A DNA stretch of 36,175 bases, taken from assembly GCA_011524395.1 (NCBI GenBank), contig WTKN01000018.1, positions 1-36,175 on the forward strand, given 5' to 3'. The notes under the pieces are model-generated. The model searched no databases. It saw only the letters and a list, made by a program, of their open reading frames with translations, and was not told the origin of the DNA. Both the position numbers and the translations under genes were made by a program. This document shows, piece after piece, positions 24,511-33,559 of the stretch (positions are counted from its first letter, which is position 1; the number at the start of each line of letters is the position of its first letter). The stretch is from Moorena sp. SS36440bin_2 (GTDB lineage: Bacteria; Cyanobacteriota; Cyanobacteriia; Cyanobacteriales; Coleofasciculaceae).

Positions 24511-26082
24511 ATGAAAGCAGAAAAACTTAATTCGGCAGAAACCTCAATCCAAGCAGATTGGCTTTGGCAATGGATTCCCATCACCTTAATTTTGCTATTG
24601 GCGGCTGGGTTGTATTTCTATCAACTCGGCACAGAGAGCCTGTGGGTGGATGAACTCTACAGTGTTAATGATGCCAAACGCTTACCAGGCCATCTGGGTC
24701 TAATCCGCCCACTGTATTACATTCTGCTGTGGCTATGGATGCAGTTTGGCACGAGCGATGCTTGGTTGCGGGGGTTGTCTGTCTTGTTTGGATTGGGCAG
24801 TGTATTTCTAACTTACCAGCTTGGTCGTCATGTAGCGGGAAAGACAACGGGATTGATTGCTGCCCTCCTCTTAGCTCTATCGCCCCTGTTCATCAATTTT
24901 GCCCAAATGGTTCGTATGTACACCCTAGGCACTTGTCTCAGTCTAGGTGGTACCCTAGCGCTAGTTAATGCTCTTGAGAATCCTACTACCACCTCAATGG
25001 CTTGGTGGGCTAGCCTACGACTGTTGGTAAGCCTAACTGCCCCACTCAATGCCACCCTGCTCTTCGCGGACATCTGGTTAATATGGTTTCGGTTTCGCAA
25101 GCAACGCCCTACATTATTAGCTTTCGGCAAATGGCTATTGCTAGTGATCCTGTTGTGGTTACCCTCTTTGTTCACCCTAGTTTCTGCAACCCTTCCCTTC
25201 CTAAGCAATGCCCTTAATCTCATCGCCAAAATTGATCCATCGGCTACTCGACACTCATTTCCCAGCTTTGTGGATGTTTTGCGTAAGTTAAAGAACTTTA
25301 CTGCCTTTCCGTTTCCTTCTACATCGAAGCTGAGTAGCTTGTTTTATCAATCCTACAGTCTACTATTAGCTGGCTTGGTCGGTATTGCCTTAATCCACAA
25401 AAACCACAAACCACGCCTGTGTTTGATTGCTGCTTGGGCGTTTATACCGTCAGGGATGATTTTTTTAGTCTCTAAACGATTATGGATAGACAATTATATA
25501 CTGTTTTTATCCCCATACATTTTAATTATTCTGGCCGCTGGCTTGATGGGATTGTGGCGTTGGAAACGGATTTTTGCGATCGCCGTAGCAATTATCTATG
25601 CCATTACCGTTAGCACTGGACTAGTACGCTATTACACCGTGCAGGATCGCCAGGATTGGCGGAGTTTAGCGCACATAATTAGCATGAATGAAAAACCTAG
25701 AGATACCATCGTGTTATCCATAGGTTCGCCAAAAATGATCTCAGCCCTTGGTCATTACTATAGTGGAGATGCCCCGATCTATTCCGTCGGAAAACTTTGT
25801 CCTTCTGATCAAGTCAAAAAGCCTGACGTAGAGGAATCACTTAATAAGTTGCCACCTATTCCATCGCGGCTCTGGCTAGTTTGCGGCACAGGTTTTGACG
25901 ACAACAAGTTTCGCACTGTTTTCAAAAAATATTTTCACCTGGAAACACACCAAGAATTCACTAACGATAACTTTTATAGACAGAATGATTTAATGCATCT
26001 ATTTCTGGTAATCCCCACTTCTCCTAATTCTACTGATTCTCAAAATCCTACTGATATCAAAAACAAATCAACATCGATCTAA
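24511..26082 (+). CDS. GT39-type (PMT/ArnT-like) membrane glycosyltransferase, copy 1
   Basis: 523 residues from ATG 24511. The first helix (WIPITLILLLAAGLYFYQLG) is followed by TESLWVDELYS, whose Asp-Glu pair matches the catalytic first-loop site of GT-C enzymes. About nine to ten further helices follow and a soluble C-terminal part of ~120 residues starts at YYTVQDRQDWRSLAHII. Such enzymes use polyprenyl-phosphate sugars as donors on the outer face of the membrane. The GT2 at 6063 could supply the donor. It is a tandem paralogue of the next gene. The C-terminus is low-complexity (PTSPNSTDSQNPTDIKN). Confidence 0.85.
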   Translation: MKAEKLNSAETSIQADWLWQWIPITLILLLAAGLYFYQLGTESLWVDELYSVNDAKRLPGHLGLIRPLYYILLWLWMQFGTSDAWLRGLSVLFGLGSVFLTYQLGRHVAGKTTGLIAALLLALSPLFINFAQMVRMYTLGTCLSLGGTLALVNALENPTTTSMAWWASLRLLVSLTAPLNATLLFADIWLIWFRFRKQRPTLLAFGKWLLLVILLWLPSLFTLVSATLPFLSNALNLIAKIDPSATRHSFPSFVDVLRKLKNFTAFPFPSTSKLSSLFYQSYSLLLAGLVGIALIHKNHKPRLCLIAAWAFIPSGMIFLVSKRLWIDNYILFLSPYILIILAAGLMGLWRWKRIFAIAVAIIYAITVSTGLVRYYTVQDRQDWRSLAHIISMNEKPRDTIVLSIGSPKMISALGHYYSGDAPIYSVGKLCPSDQVKKPDVEESLNKLPPIPSRLWLVCGTGFDDNKFRTVFKKYFHLETHQEFTNDNFYRQNDLMHLFLVIPTSPNSTDSQNPTDIKNKSTSI

Positions 26083-26110
26083 GCTCTAGGGCTTTGATTA
26101 TTTAGCTAGC

Positions 26111-27622
26111 ATGAATGCCAACAACCACAAAACAGCAGCGCTCCTAGAGGGAGGAAATTGGTTCAAACAATGGATACCCATTACCTTAATCTTAGTATTA
26201 GCGACTGGATTATACCTCTATCAACTTGGTACAGAAAGCCTATGGGTTGATGAACTGATTAGTATTCATCGTGCCAAGCACCTAGAGCGAGTCTTTAATG
26301 GTACACGCCCCCTCTATCACATCCTTTTACGGGTCTGGATGATAGTTAGCAGTAGTGATATTTGGCTACGGGGATTGTGCGTTGTCTTTGCTATTGGTAC
26401 TATCTTTGTTACCTATCGGCTTGGTCGGCGCTTAATCGGAGAGTCCACTGGCTTAATTGCTGCTCTCATCGTTGCCCTCTCACCCCTGTTTATCCATCAT
26501 GCCCAAGAAGTCCGGATGTACGCACCGAGTACATTCTTTGGTGTTGCTGGCACACTAATCTTAACCCACGCCCTAGAACGTCCAACTACTCCCTTACTAT
26601 TGGGATGGGCTGGTCTGCGATTCTTGGCAATTCTAACCACACCCCTTAACGTAGCGCTGCTGCTCCCAGACATAGTTGTGTTTGGCTGGAAGTATCGGAA
26701 TCAACCACGTGTTTTGTTCCGTTTCGGGGTCGGACTGTTACTGATTGGTATTTTATGGCTGCCATGGGTGTTTCCCCTAGTAACTAAGAGCGCCAAATTT
26801 ATGGGAGGTGTAAAAGTACCGGGTACATCAGTTCGTGATCTCGGTGGACGCACTAGTCCTGGTGTAGTTGATGTGATCATGCAGCCAGGTCGCTTGACAG
26901 CTTGGCCCTTTGGTCGAGCCAATTCCAATGCCATCTACTGGTTTTACAATGCCTACTCTGTCATGTTGACCTGCTTGCTAGGTGTTGTGCTATTCAACAA
27001 ACCACGCTCAGCTAAGCTGGGTTGGATTGCAGCTTGGGCGTTTTTACCCTTAGTTCTGTTCTTTTCAGTGTCCCAAGTCTCTCGTTCTCTTTGGGTCAAT
27101 CGTTACCTACTGTTAGCAGCTCCATACTTATTTATTATTTTAGCAGCTGCTGGGATCGGCATTTGGCGTCGATGGCGGATTGGTGCCTTGGTGATAGCGC
27201 TGATCTATACCATTGCTATTGGTGGTGGACTAAAGCGTTACTATACCGTGCTGGATCGAGAAAATTGGCGTGGTTTAGTGGAAACCATTGCGACCAAAGA
27301 ACAAGCAGGTGATGTAATTGTTTGGTCTATTGGTCAGAGAATACCTGTGGCATTGAATCATTACTATCATGGCTCTGGGACTATTGAGATTAAGGATGTA
27401 CTCCCGCCATCGGTTAGAAAAAACGATCAGCAAGCTCTAGAAGATTGGGTTAGCAGTTTGCCCCCAACCCAATCTCGTTTATGGCTAGTTTACGTTAAGT
27501 CGTCGAAGCTATTTCGGTCTGTTGTTAAAGAGCAATTTCAGATTCAAACCCGAGAGAAACCAATTGATGGAATAGAAATCTTTCTGCTTAAACCACGTTC
27601 TGCTGATCAAACCTCTGACTAG
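26111..27622 (+). CDS. GT39-type (PMT/ArnT-like) membrane glycosyltransferase, copy 2
   Basis: 503 residues, 29 bp after copy 1. It begins with the same pattern (WIPITLILVLATGLYLYQLG, then TESLWVDELIS) and shares helix order, the SPLFIHHAQEVRMY loop (copy 1: SPLFINFAQMVRMY) and the C-terminal YYTVLDRENWRGLVETI block. The catalytic Asp-Glu is kept. Loop and C-terminal sequences differ substantially, so acceptors may differ. It ends the plus-strand glycan block. Donor and acceptor are not predictable from sequence. Confidence 0.85.
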   Translation: MNANNHKTAALLEGGNWFKQWIPITLILVLATGLYLYQLGTESLWVDELISIHRAKHLERVFNGTRPLYHILLRVWMIVSSSDIWLRGLCVVFAIGTIFVTYRLGRRLIGESTGLIAALIVALSPLFIHHAQEVRMYAPSTFFGVAGTLILTHALERPTTPLLLGWAGLRFLAILTTPLNVALLLPDIVVFGWKYRNQPRVLFRFGVGLLLIGILWLPWVFPLVTKSAKFMGGVKVPGTSVRDLGGRTSPGVVDVIMQPGRLTAWPFGRANSNAIYWFYNAYSVMLTCLLGVVLFNKPRSAKLGWIAAWAFLPLVLFFSVSQVSRSLWVNRYLLLAAPYLFIILAAAGIGIWRRWRIGALVIALIYTIAIGGGLKRYYTVLDRENWRGLVETIATKEQAGDVIVWSIGQRIPVALNHYYHGSGTIEIKDVLPPSVRKNDQQALEDWVSSLPPTQSRLWLVYVKSSKLFRSVVKEQFQIQTREKPIDGIEIFLLKPRSADQTSD

Positions 27623-27917
27623 TAGACTTCGCCGCAGTTGTGTATTAAAGTTAGCCGAAAAATAGTTATTGTCCGTTTTTAGCGATCGCATAAGCGCGGA
27701 AGCTTAGGCCTACGGCCAATCGCAATTTTCGGAAATTAGTCAAAGCGCGATTAATTCAAGAATGGGTAGTGGTAAAGATCTAGTGGTTTGGCTCGGGTCT
27801 GGTAAAGGTAACGGGAGCGAAAATCACGTATTGTGTACCACTACCAACTCCGCAAAGCTTTCATAAGGTAGTAGCAGCACCATAGTGATTTGGTTGTGGA
27901 AATAGTTGAATGAAGCA
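27623..27917. other. Intergenic region with HIP1 and palindromic repeats
   Basis: About 295 bp between convergent genes. It holds a HIP1 site near 27682 (GCGATCGC), an AGGCCTACGGCC palindrome-like stretch, and GTGGTAAAG/TACCACTACC inverted similarity around 27768-27850. No gene is evident. Confidence 0.5.
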
Positions 27918-28448
27918 CTATCTTGAATATCGATATATTTGAGAGTTTCTGTCCCGGCTTCGTTCCTCGAACCTTTGATCCTCGTATATTCGCTCCTCAA
28001 ACCTTTGACGGTTATTATTGTCCCAGTTCATATCCGAACGCAGATCCCTTTCAAATTGCTGTAAAATCCTGCCCAAAACATCTTTCATATTCTCCTTATC
28101 GTTATAGTTGTAGGTACGACACTCCCTGGCTTTGTAGTACTTACGGCGGTCTGGAACCCGACGCCGTTGACCTCTGTAGCGGCGACCGTAATATCCATGA
28201 CGATAGCCACGGCCAAACTCTCCCCCTGCGGTGCGCTCTTCATAAGCTATACCCCTCCTGGCATCACGTCGCCCCTCCTGATAACCATCATCGTAAGCTT
28301 CACGATGGTTAGCTGCATCCTGCTCAACGTAGTAACGGGGGACACTGTAACAGTATCTGATCTCATCCGCTTTCACTTGGGAAGGAAACAACAGAAGTCC
28401 CGAGAGTGTAGCGAACATGAGTAGAGTAGTAGAACCGATTTTTTTCAT
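27918..28448 (-). CDS. Secreted Arg/Tyr-rich protein, unknown function
   Basis: 176 residues. A clear signal peptide, MKKIGSTTLLMFATLSGLLL to FPSQVKA, is cut before DEIRYC. The mature part is very rich in Arg, Tyr, Gly and Asp/Glu (AYDDGYQEGRRDARRGIAY, GYRHGYYGRRYRGQRRR), with three Cys. The C-terminal third is helical and charged (ERIYEDQRFEERSRDRN). YxxGYxEGRRDA-type motifs occur in other small exported bacterial proteins. No reaction can be assigned. Such a basic exported protein could bind acidic polysaccharide, which is inference from composition and from the adjoining glycan block. A long frame on the opposite strand is judged a shadow. Confidence 0.75.
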   Translation of the reverse strand: MKKIGSTTLLMFATLSGLLLFPSQVKADEIRYCYSVPRYYVEQDAANHREAYDDGYQEGRRDARRGIAYEERTAGGEFGRGYRHGYYGRRYRGQRRRVPDRRKYYKARECRTYNYNDKENMKDVLGRILQQFERDLRSDMNWDNNNRQRFEERIYEDQRFEERSRDRNSQIYRYSR

Positions 28449-28658
28449 TGTTGAACCTCGTAATATATTTGGGATATTTGTTTTCTAGATATCCGTAAAT
28501 ACACTGTGGGTTCCTGGAATTTTCGATATCGAAATAAAACTTAATATTAAGAGTACAAAAAGATATAGGTAAACCAGAGTCAAAACCTCAGTATATTATC
28601 ACTAATTTCAGGTAAAATTCGATAGCTTGCTCTGTTAACCTGGGATTCAGTGGTAAAA

Positions 28659-29138
28659 ATGACTATTCGGATTGGCAACGGTTACGATATCCATAAATTG
28701 GGCAAAGGTCGCCCTCTGATTATCGGAGGTGTAGACATTCCTCATGAATTGGGATTAGTCGGTCACAGTGATGCCGATGTCTTGACTCACGCCATAATGG
28801 ATGCCATGCTGGGAGCCTTGAGTTTGGGCGATATTGGTCATTATTTCCCCCCAACTGACGAAAAATGGGCGGGTGCGGATAGTTTGGTATTGTTGAGTCA
28901 GGTGAATCAGTTGATCCAATCCCATGGCTGGCGGATTGGCAATATTGATTCGGTGGTGGTGGCGGAGCGTCCTAAGCTTAAGCCTCATATTAAGACGATG
29001 CGCGATCGCTTAAGTGTAGTGCTAGAGCTGGAGCCTGACCAAATTGGTATTAAGGCAACCACTAATGAAAAGTTAGGTCCGGTGGGACGTGAAGAGGGAA
29101 TTGCTGCTTATGCTGTAGCCTTGTTAGTGAGAGATTGA
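28659..29138 (+). CDS. ispF: 2-C-methyl-D-erythritol 2,4-cyclodiphosphate synthase
   Basis: 159 residues from ATG 28659 (a GTG at 28650 is possible but would add three residues not usual in the family). [17 protein letters not shown] gives metal ligands D10 and H12, and [17 protein letters not shown] provides H44. [22 protein letters not shown] ends it as expected. The enzyme closes CDP-ME 2-phosphate to MEcPP in the MEP isoprenoid pathway, a trimer in the cytoplasm. Length and motifs are standard. trpD follows 67 bp later on the same strand. Confidence 0.97.
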   Translation: MTIRIGNGYDIHKLGKGRPLIIGGVDIPHELGLVGHSDADVLTHAIMDAMLGALSLGDIGHYFPPTDEKWAGADSLVLLSQVNQLIQSHGWRIGNIDSVVVAERPKLKPHIKTMRDRLSVVLELEPDQIGIKATTNEKLGPVGREEGIAAYAVALLVRD

Positions 29139-29205
29139 TCGGAAATAGTGATTCAATAGTGAATGCGATCGCATTTCGAGATAAAAGACTCTGCTTCTAT
29201 AAATA

Positions 29206-30246
29206 ATGGTTCAAAGCTCTTATAACTGGCCCAGTTTGTTGCAACAGTTGTTGGATGGGCAATCGTTATCCAGTGACCAGGCATCACAACTGATGCAGGG
29301 ATGGTTGAATGAAGAAATTCCCACTGTTTTATCTGGCGCACTTTTAGCAGCTATCCAGGCTAAAGGCGTGTCGGCTACAGAATTGGCAGGCATGGCTCAG
29401 GTGCTACAATCCCAGTCGTTGCAGAAGACAACCATTGAACACAACCAACCCGTTATTGATACCTGTGGTACCGGTGGGGATGGCGCGTCTACGTTTAATA
29501 TCTCTACCGCAGTAGCCTTTGTAGTGGCGGCGGCTGGAGTGCTGGTAGCTAAGCATGGTAATCGTTCTGCCTCTAGTAAGGTAGGTTCCGCTGATGTGCT
29601 CGAAGCCCTAGGAGTAAATTTATCAGCAGCACCGGACAAGATTCAGGCAGCCCTGGATCAGGTAGGGGTAACCTTTCTGTTTGCTCGGGGTTGGCATCCA
29701 GCAATGAAAGCAGTGGCACCGTTACGGCAAACCCTAAAAGTACGGACAGTATTTAACTTGTTAGGACCATTGGTAAATCCCCTGCGTCCTACCGGTCAGG
29801 TAATCGGTGTTTATGCTCCCAACTTTGTAGAGACTGTAGCGCAATCCTTGGGTTTGATGGGTACTGCCAACGCAATAGTTCTCCATGGTAGGGAAAAATT
29901 AGATGAGGCGGGATTAGCAGATGAAACTGACTTGGCACTGCTATCGGGGGGTGAGGTGCGACTTTTGAGTCTGAATCCAGAACATCTCGGTTTAACTCCT
30001 ACCCCTACTGAGTCCCTACGAGGGGGTGATGTAGCGGAAAATGGGGCAATTTTACAGAATGTTTTGCAAGGTAAAGGAACACCAGCCCAGCAGGATGTGG
30101 TGGCTTTAAATGCTTCATTAGCCCTTCAAGTCGCCGGTGTTATACCTGTCGAAGACCACACAGCAGGGATTGCTCTGGCAAAGGATGTTATGGCTAGCGG
30201 TGCCCCTTGGTTGAAGTTAGAGCAGTTGGTGCAGTTTTTAGCTTAA
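29206..30246 (+). CDS. trpD: Anthranilate phosphoribosyltransferase
   Basis: 346 residues, the normal length. [17 protein letters not shown] (from about residue 85) binds PRPP with [21 protein letters not shown] (about 115-135), and [21 protein letters not shown] and [11 protein letters not shown] are also diagnostic, although the last motif is often written as D-E with metal-binding Asp/Glu. It moves the phosphoribosyl group to anthranilate in tryptophan biosynthesis. An inverted repeat CCCAGGT/ACCTGGG (30259-30288) lies just after the stop but lacks a T-run. Confidence 0.97.
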   Translation: MVQSSYNWPSLLQQLLDGQSLSSDQASQLMQGWLNEEIPTVLSGALLAAIQAKGVSATELAGMAQVLQSQSLQKTTIEHNQPVIDTCGTGGDGASTFNISTAVAFVVAAAGVLVAKHGNRSASSKVGSADVLEALGVNLSAAPDKIQAALDQVGVTFLFARGWHPAMKAVAPLRQTLKVRTVFNLLGPLVNPLRPTGQVIGVYAPNFVETVAQSLGLMGTANAIVLHGREKLDEAGLADETDLALLSGGEVRLLSLNPEHLGLTPTPTESLRGGDVAENGAILQNVLQGKGTPAQQDVVALNASLALQVAGVIPVEDHTAGIALAKDVMASGAPWLKLEQLVQFLA

Positions 30247-30347
30247 CTCACCAGCAGCCCCAGGTCTAACTCGTAAGGGTAACCTGGGATTAATGGCAGA
30301 TGGTACTACCAAATGTCGAGCTCCGAAGTTCCTATTCCCTATTCCCT

Positions 30348-30767
30348 TCACCCAGCGCTAAGCGTGAATGACTGAAGATATTTTCCCCACTTCACTGCCA
30401 AAGGAATTTCTGTAAAGGGAACTTTGACTGGATCTATGGGTTTGAGGAATTGAAATTCTAATGCGATCGCACGACCTTTATGAGGTGGTTCCTCTAAGTC
30501 AACAACTTGATTATCAACCACCAAGTTGATTGATTTAACCTCTTTGAGGGAAAAGGTTTCTAAATTTACTGGTTCCTTTCTCGTGGGTTTACCCCAAGTC
30601 AGGTCACTGCCGTTCTGACCAAGCACCGCATAGATATCATACTTTGCCCGTTCAAACTGTTCAGCCCAACGGCGATAAGCTTCAATCTTTTGGTATTCGT
30701 TCCAACCTGACCAGGCCAGCCAGCAAAAAGCTGCTAGCAGAGGTAACCATAGTAAACCACGTTCCAT
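30348..30767 (-). CDS. Single-pass membrane protein, cyanobacterial-type conserved hypothetical
   Basis: 139 residues. A hydrophobic N-terminal helix (LLWLPLLAAFCWLAWSGW) is followed by a soluble domain with beta-strand character (ETFSLKEVKSINLVVDNQVVDL, GRAIALEFQF, IPLAVKWGKYLQSFTL). No catalytic motif is obvious and I do not recognise a named family. It lies alone between trpD and the heptamer repeat. Start and length look natural. Confidence 0.65.
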   Translation of the reverse strand: MERGLLWLPLLAAFCWLAWSGWNEYQKIEAYRRWAEQFERAKYDIYAVLGQNGSDLTWGKPTRKEPVNLETFSLKEVKSINLVVDNQVVDLEEPPHKGRAIALEFQFLKPIDPVKVPFTEIPLAVKWGKYLQSFTLSAG

Positions 30768-30850
30768 TCAGTTTTTTGGATCTTTAAAACTACACTATAG
30801 TAAGAATATATAGCAGTTCTGAATTGCTTGAAGTATCTCGTCCTGGATTT

Positions 30851-30878
30851 TAGGGAGTAGGGAGTAGGGAGTAGGGAG
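30851..30878. repeat. Heptamer tandem repeat TAGGGAG x4
   Basis: Four perfect copies of TAGGGAG, then TAGGGG. Same unit length as the AAGGCAG array at 20891 but a different sequence, typical of STRR arrays in filamentous cyanobacteria. A TAGCTGATAGC-like unit follows near 30915-30940. Confidence 0.9.
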
Positions 30879-30967
30879 TAGGGGTCATAAAATTAAATCG
30901 ACCCCATAAGTTATGATTGCTGATAGCTTAGCACTCAATGTCTTTTTCTGATGACTTGAGGAACCCA

Positions 30968-31654
30968 CTAAGTTTGTTGCCAGTTCATACGGTTCCGCAT
31001 CAATGTTTCTGTCATCTTCGCTAACTGGTCTAGTTTAGCTTTATTTTCCGTCGCACTTTTCTCATAGTTCCGCTTCCGCATCAAAGCCGCACGGGCTAAG
31101 TCTTCTCTATTGTTTTTAAGAGCTTGAATTGCCACTTGCTGCCAGACATTGATTTCTTTAAGTTCCTGTTTATACTTAGGTTGAATCTCATCCCAAACTA
31201 CCCTGATATCAGATAACGCTTGATTAAGTAACTGAGTTGTATCGTCTTGCTTTGCGCCCTGAAGTGCTTGTTTTATAGCTTCGTACAAACCCTCGATATT
31301 CGTATTACTAATTACCGGAATAAAATCCTTGACTTGCTGGCTCTCACTTTTACCAGTCTTGCACCAATTAGCAAAGTGTTCACAGTTATTAAAAATTAGG
31401 TTATATTGCCTTTCCCCTAATCGACTTTCTGCCCGACGAATCACGACATCTGGAATTAAACAAACTGAGTACTGCCTGACATAAATTTTTGTTTCACCTA
31501 GAGCAAAGGTAGCCATAGAAGTACGTTCAATTGTTTCATTATTTTTGCGGTAGTGGATCACACTACCGTCTCCACAGTCAATACCATGATGTTGGTAAAC
31601 CCCTTCAAAGTTAAGAAACTTTTGGAATACGTAAATTTGATCTCCTCGCGCCAT
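30968..31654 (-). CDS. LRAT-domain protein with PspA-like helical C-terminus
   Basis: 228 residues. The N-terminal half is an LRAT domain of the NlpC/P60 superfamily: YQHHGIDCGDGSVIHYR with catalytic His at 23 and a second at 34, and IFNNCEHFANWC with the nucleophile Cys 91. LRAT-fold proteins are acyltransferases or lipid (phospholipase A) hydrolases acting on membrane phospholipids. From about residue 150 the chain becomes charged helix, including WQQVAIQALKNNREDLARAAL followed by RKRNYEK, closely like the hairpin of PspA/Vipp1 (ESCRT-III-like) membrane-stress proteins. That combination suggests a lipid-active enzyme attached to a membrane-binding coiled-coil module. It has no signal peptide and is transcribed after the CorC-like gene. 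Confidence 0.8.
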   Translation of the reverse strand: MARGDQIYVFQKFLNFEGVYQHHGIDCGDGSVIHYRKNNETIERTSMATFALGETKIYVRQYSVCLIPDVVIRRAESRLGERQYNLIFNNCEHFANWCKTGKSESQQVKDFIPVISNTNIEGLYEAIKQALQGAKQDDTTQLLNQALSDIRVVWDEIQPKYKQELKEINVWQQVAIQALKNNREDLARAALMRKRNYEKSATENKAKLDQLAKMTETLMRNRMNWQQT

Positions 31655-31703
31655 TCTTTTCTATTAGTTTTATCCACCACTAATCAAATAAAGTTGAGCA
31701 AAA

Positions 31704-33194
31704 CTATAGCCCTCCATTGTCAAAGGAAATATCCTCCTTGCTGGGAATTATCGGCATTTGATTAGAATCGGAAACATCTACTGAATTATTCTCTTGTGGC
31801 TGCTGGCGGCGTATGCGAATTTGGTTTAGGCGCGCTCCAGAAGCAGACACAACGGTCAATTCTAGATTGTCATAATTTAAGGTTTCACCGGGTACAGGAA
31901 TTTTCTGAAACTTGTCGAGCAAAAAACCGCCCAAAGTGTGATAATCCTCAATTACAGGTAGGTTTAAATCCAAAAGTTCGTTGACTTCTTCCATATTCAT
32001 CTGAGCTTGCACCAGGAAGGTATACTCGTCCAGAATTTGTACAGTCAACTCCTGGGTTATCTCAGATTCAGGTCCATCGCCAATAATTTCAGCAATTAAA
32101 TCCTTGAGGGTGACTAATCCAGCAGTACCTCCAAACTCATCCACCACCATCACCATTGCCAAATGCGATCGCTGCATCATCGGCAGTAATTCACTCAATG
32201 GGGTAGTTTCTGGGACAAACTTAGCTGGGCAAACCAAAGATTTAATCGGTGTCTGAAGTCCTAGCTTCCCTTTAGATAAAGGTTTAGCCAATTTTTTGAA
32301 GTCGATAATGCCACGAATATCATCTAGGGATGCCCCAATCACAGGATAGCGAGAGTGACTAGTCTTGGCAACTTCCTCTAACAAGATTTCGAAGGTTGCT
32401 GCATAGGAAATAGCAATAAGACTGGTGCGGGGAACCATTACCTCTGCGGCTGTTACCTCCCCAAACTCAAACACATTTTTCAGTAGTTTTCTCTCTTCTG
32501 CTTCCAGTCCAATAGACTCCCGTTCAGTGGTAATTATGAGTTGCAACTCTTCCGGTGTTACACGGCTATACCAACCTTGACCAGAATATTGAACACCCAC
32601 CAGCCTCAGGAGCCAGCGGGTAGATTGATTCAAAATCTGAATAAAAGGATTGAAAAACCTGGCAATTACCAGACTGGGTGGCCCCAGAAACCGTGCTAGT
32701 TGTTCTGAGTAAAGTAAAGCCAGGGATTTGGGGCAAAGTTCCCCCAAAACAATTTGTAGATAAGCAATTAGGAAAAATGCCACCAGGATTGCTAGGGAAT
32801 GGGTAATAACTGGAGTTAGAGCTGGCGGTAGTGGTAGCTTGGTTATCCCAGCTGCGACTAAGGTTGCCATGGTAGTCTCCCCAATCCATCCCAGAGCAAG
32901 GCTCGAGAGGGTAATCCCTAACTGAGTTGTAGATAGTAATCGGTCAATGCTCTGTTGCAAAGCCTGAACCGTCTTTGCTTGCACGTCACCCGCATCTACT
33001 AATTGGCTAATCCGCGATCGCCGAACCGCCACCATGGAAAACTCAGCCGTAACAAAAAAAGCATTGATTGCTATCAGCAGTAGCACTGATAACAATCCCA
33101 GCAAAACCTCTCCCTCAGAGAGGCTAATAGAAGCATCCACTGTTAGAAGAACCATCAGGTTGGCAACCATAGAAAAAGTGAAAGGTAAAAGCAA
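31704..33194 (-). CDS. CNNM/CorC-type transporter-like protein (DUF21-CBS-CorC)
   Basis: 496 residues. The N-terminal half is a DUF21 transmembrane domain (LLLIAINAFFVTAEFSMVAVRRSR near residue 38, LGITLSSLALGWIGE, IVLGELCPKSLAL). Two CBS repeats follow (VMVPRTSLIAI with SRYPVIGASLDDIRGII, and MVMVVDEFGGTAGLVTLKDLIAEIIG). A CorC_HlyC C-domain (DYHTLGGFLLDKFQKIPVPGE) completes it. Family members act in Mg2+ or Co2+ export, and older annotations call them hemolysins. The C-terminal tail (PQENNSVDVSDSNQMPIIPS) is low-complexity. The LRAT gene lies 49 bp downstream on the same strand. Confidence 0.92.
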   Translation of the reverse strand: MLLPFTFSMVANLMVLLTVDASISLSEGEVLLGLLSVLLLIAINAFFVTAEFSMVAVRRSRISQLVDAGDVQAKTVQALQQSIDRLLSTTQLGITLSSLALGWIGETTMATLVAAGITKLPLPPALTPVITHSLAILVAFFLIAYLQIVLGELCPKSLALLYSEQLARFLGPPSLVIARFFNPFIQILNQSTRWLLRLVGVQYSGQGWYSRVTPEELQLIITTERESIGLEAEERKLLKNVFEFGEVTAAEVMVPRTSLIAISYAATFEILLEEVAKTSHSRYPVIGASLDDIRGIIDFKKLAKPLSKGKLGLQTPIKSLVCPAKFVPETTPLSELLPMMQRSHLAMVMVVDEFGGTAGLVTLKDLIAEIIGDGPESEITQELTVQILDEYTFLVQAQMNMEEVNELLDLNLPVIEDYHTLGGFLLDKFQKIPVPGETLNYDNLELTVVSASGARLNQIRIRRQQPQENNSVDVSDSNQMPIIPSKEDISFDNGGL

Positions 33195-33316
33195 ATAATT
33201 TTCATTTTTTGCTGGTTATGGTTGCCTTGTGATGTGTATTCCTAGACCTAGGGCAGCTTGGTATCGAGTTATCGCTTACCATCAAAAACTTATCAGTTGT
33301 ATTATGGGGTTATCAT

Positions 33317-33363
33317 AGGTGCGCTCTTACCATTAAGAATTAAATTCCCCACGGGTCACACCT
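33317..33363. repeat. 47-bp dispersed repeat, copy C
   Basis: AGGTGCGCTCTTACCATTAA at the left and GGGTCACACCT at the right, same orientation as copy A at 5375-5421, sharing the internal TTAAGAATTAAATTC. Confidence 0.75.
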
Positions 33364-33420
33364 GTTGTATTACTAGCATTTCCTTGAGCTAGTTCAGGAG
33401 TGCCAGTCAAGGGAATTTAA

Positions 33421-33472
33421 ACTGGCTGGCGAGACTGGCTGGTGAAACTAGCTGGTGAAACTGGCTGGCGAA
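33421..33472. repeat. 13-bp tandem repeat ACTGGCTGGYGAR x4
   Basis: Four head-to-tail units of 13 bp with small changes (ACTGGCTGGCGAG, ACTGGCTGGTGAA, ACTAGCTGGTGAA, ACTGGCTGGCGAA) followed by a partial unit ACTGGC. No ORF is involved. Not CRISPR, since there are no spacers. Confidence 0.85.
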
Positions 33473-33559
33473 ACTGGCGCGCGTTGTTTCCTGTGAACAT
33501 ATACTTTTACCATAACTTTAAGGTTTTATCCTTAATAAGCATTCCCTCGACCTGCTTAC

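Larger units (their letters stand above)
33195..33559. other. Repeat-bearing intergenic region
   Basis: About 365 bp without a gene. It holds the third copy of the 47-bp dispersed repeat and an ACTGGCTGGYGAR tandem array (33421-33472), both listed separately. Confidence 0.7.

Noticed and set aside
27923-28312. 129-codon frame opposite the Arg-rich secreted protein
   Set aside because: Cys/Pro/Ser-rich translation without domain or start signal. The minus-strand gene has a clear signal peptide and better composition.
33421-33480. CRISPR-like array
   Set aside because: Units of 13 bp follow each other without spacers, and no cas gene is near. Plain tandem repeat.
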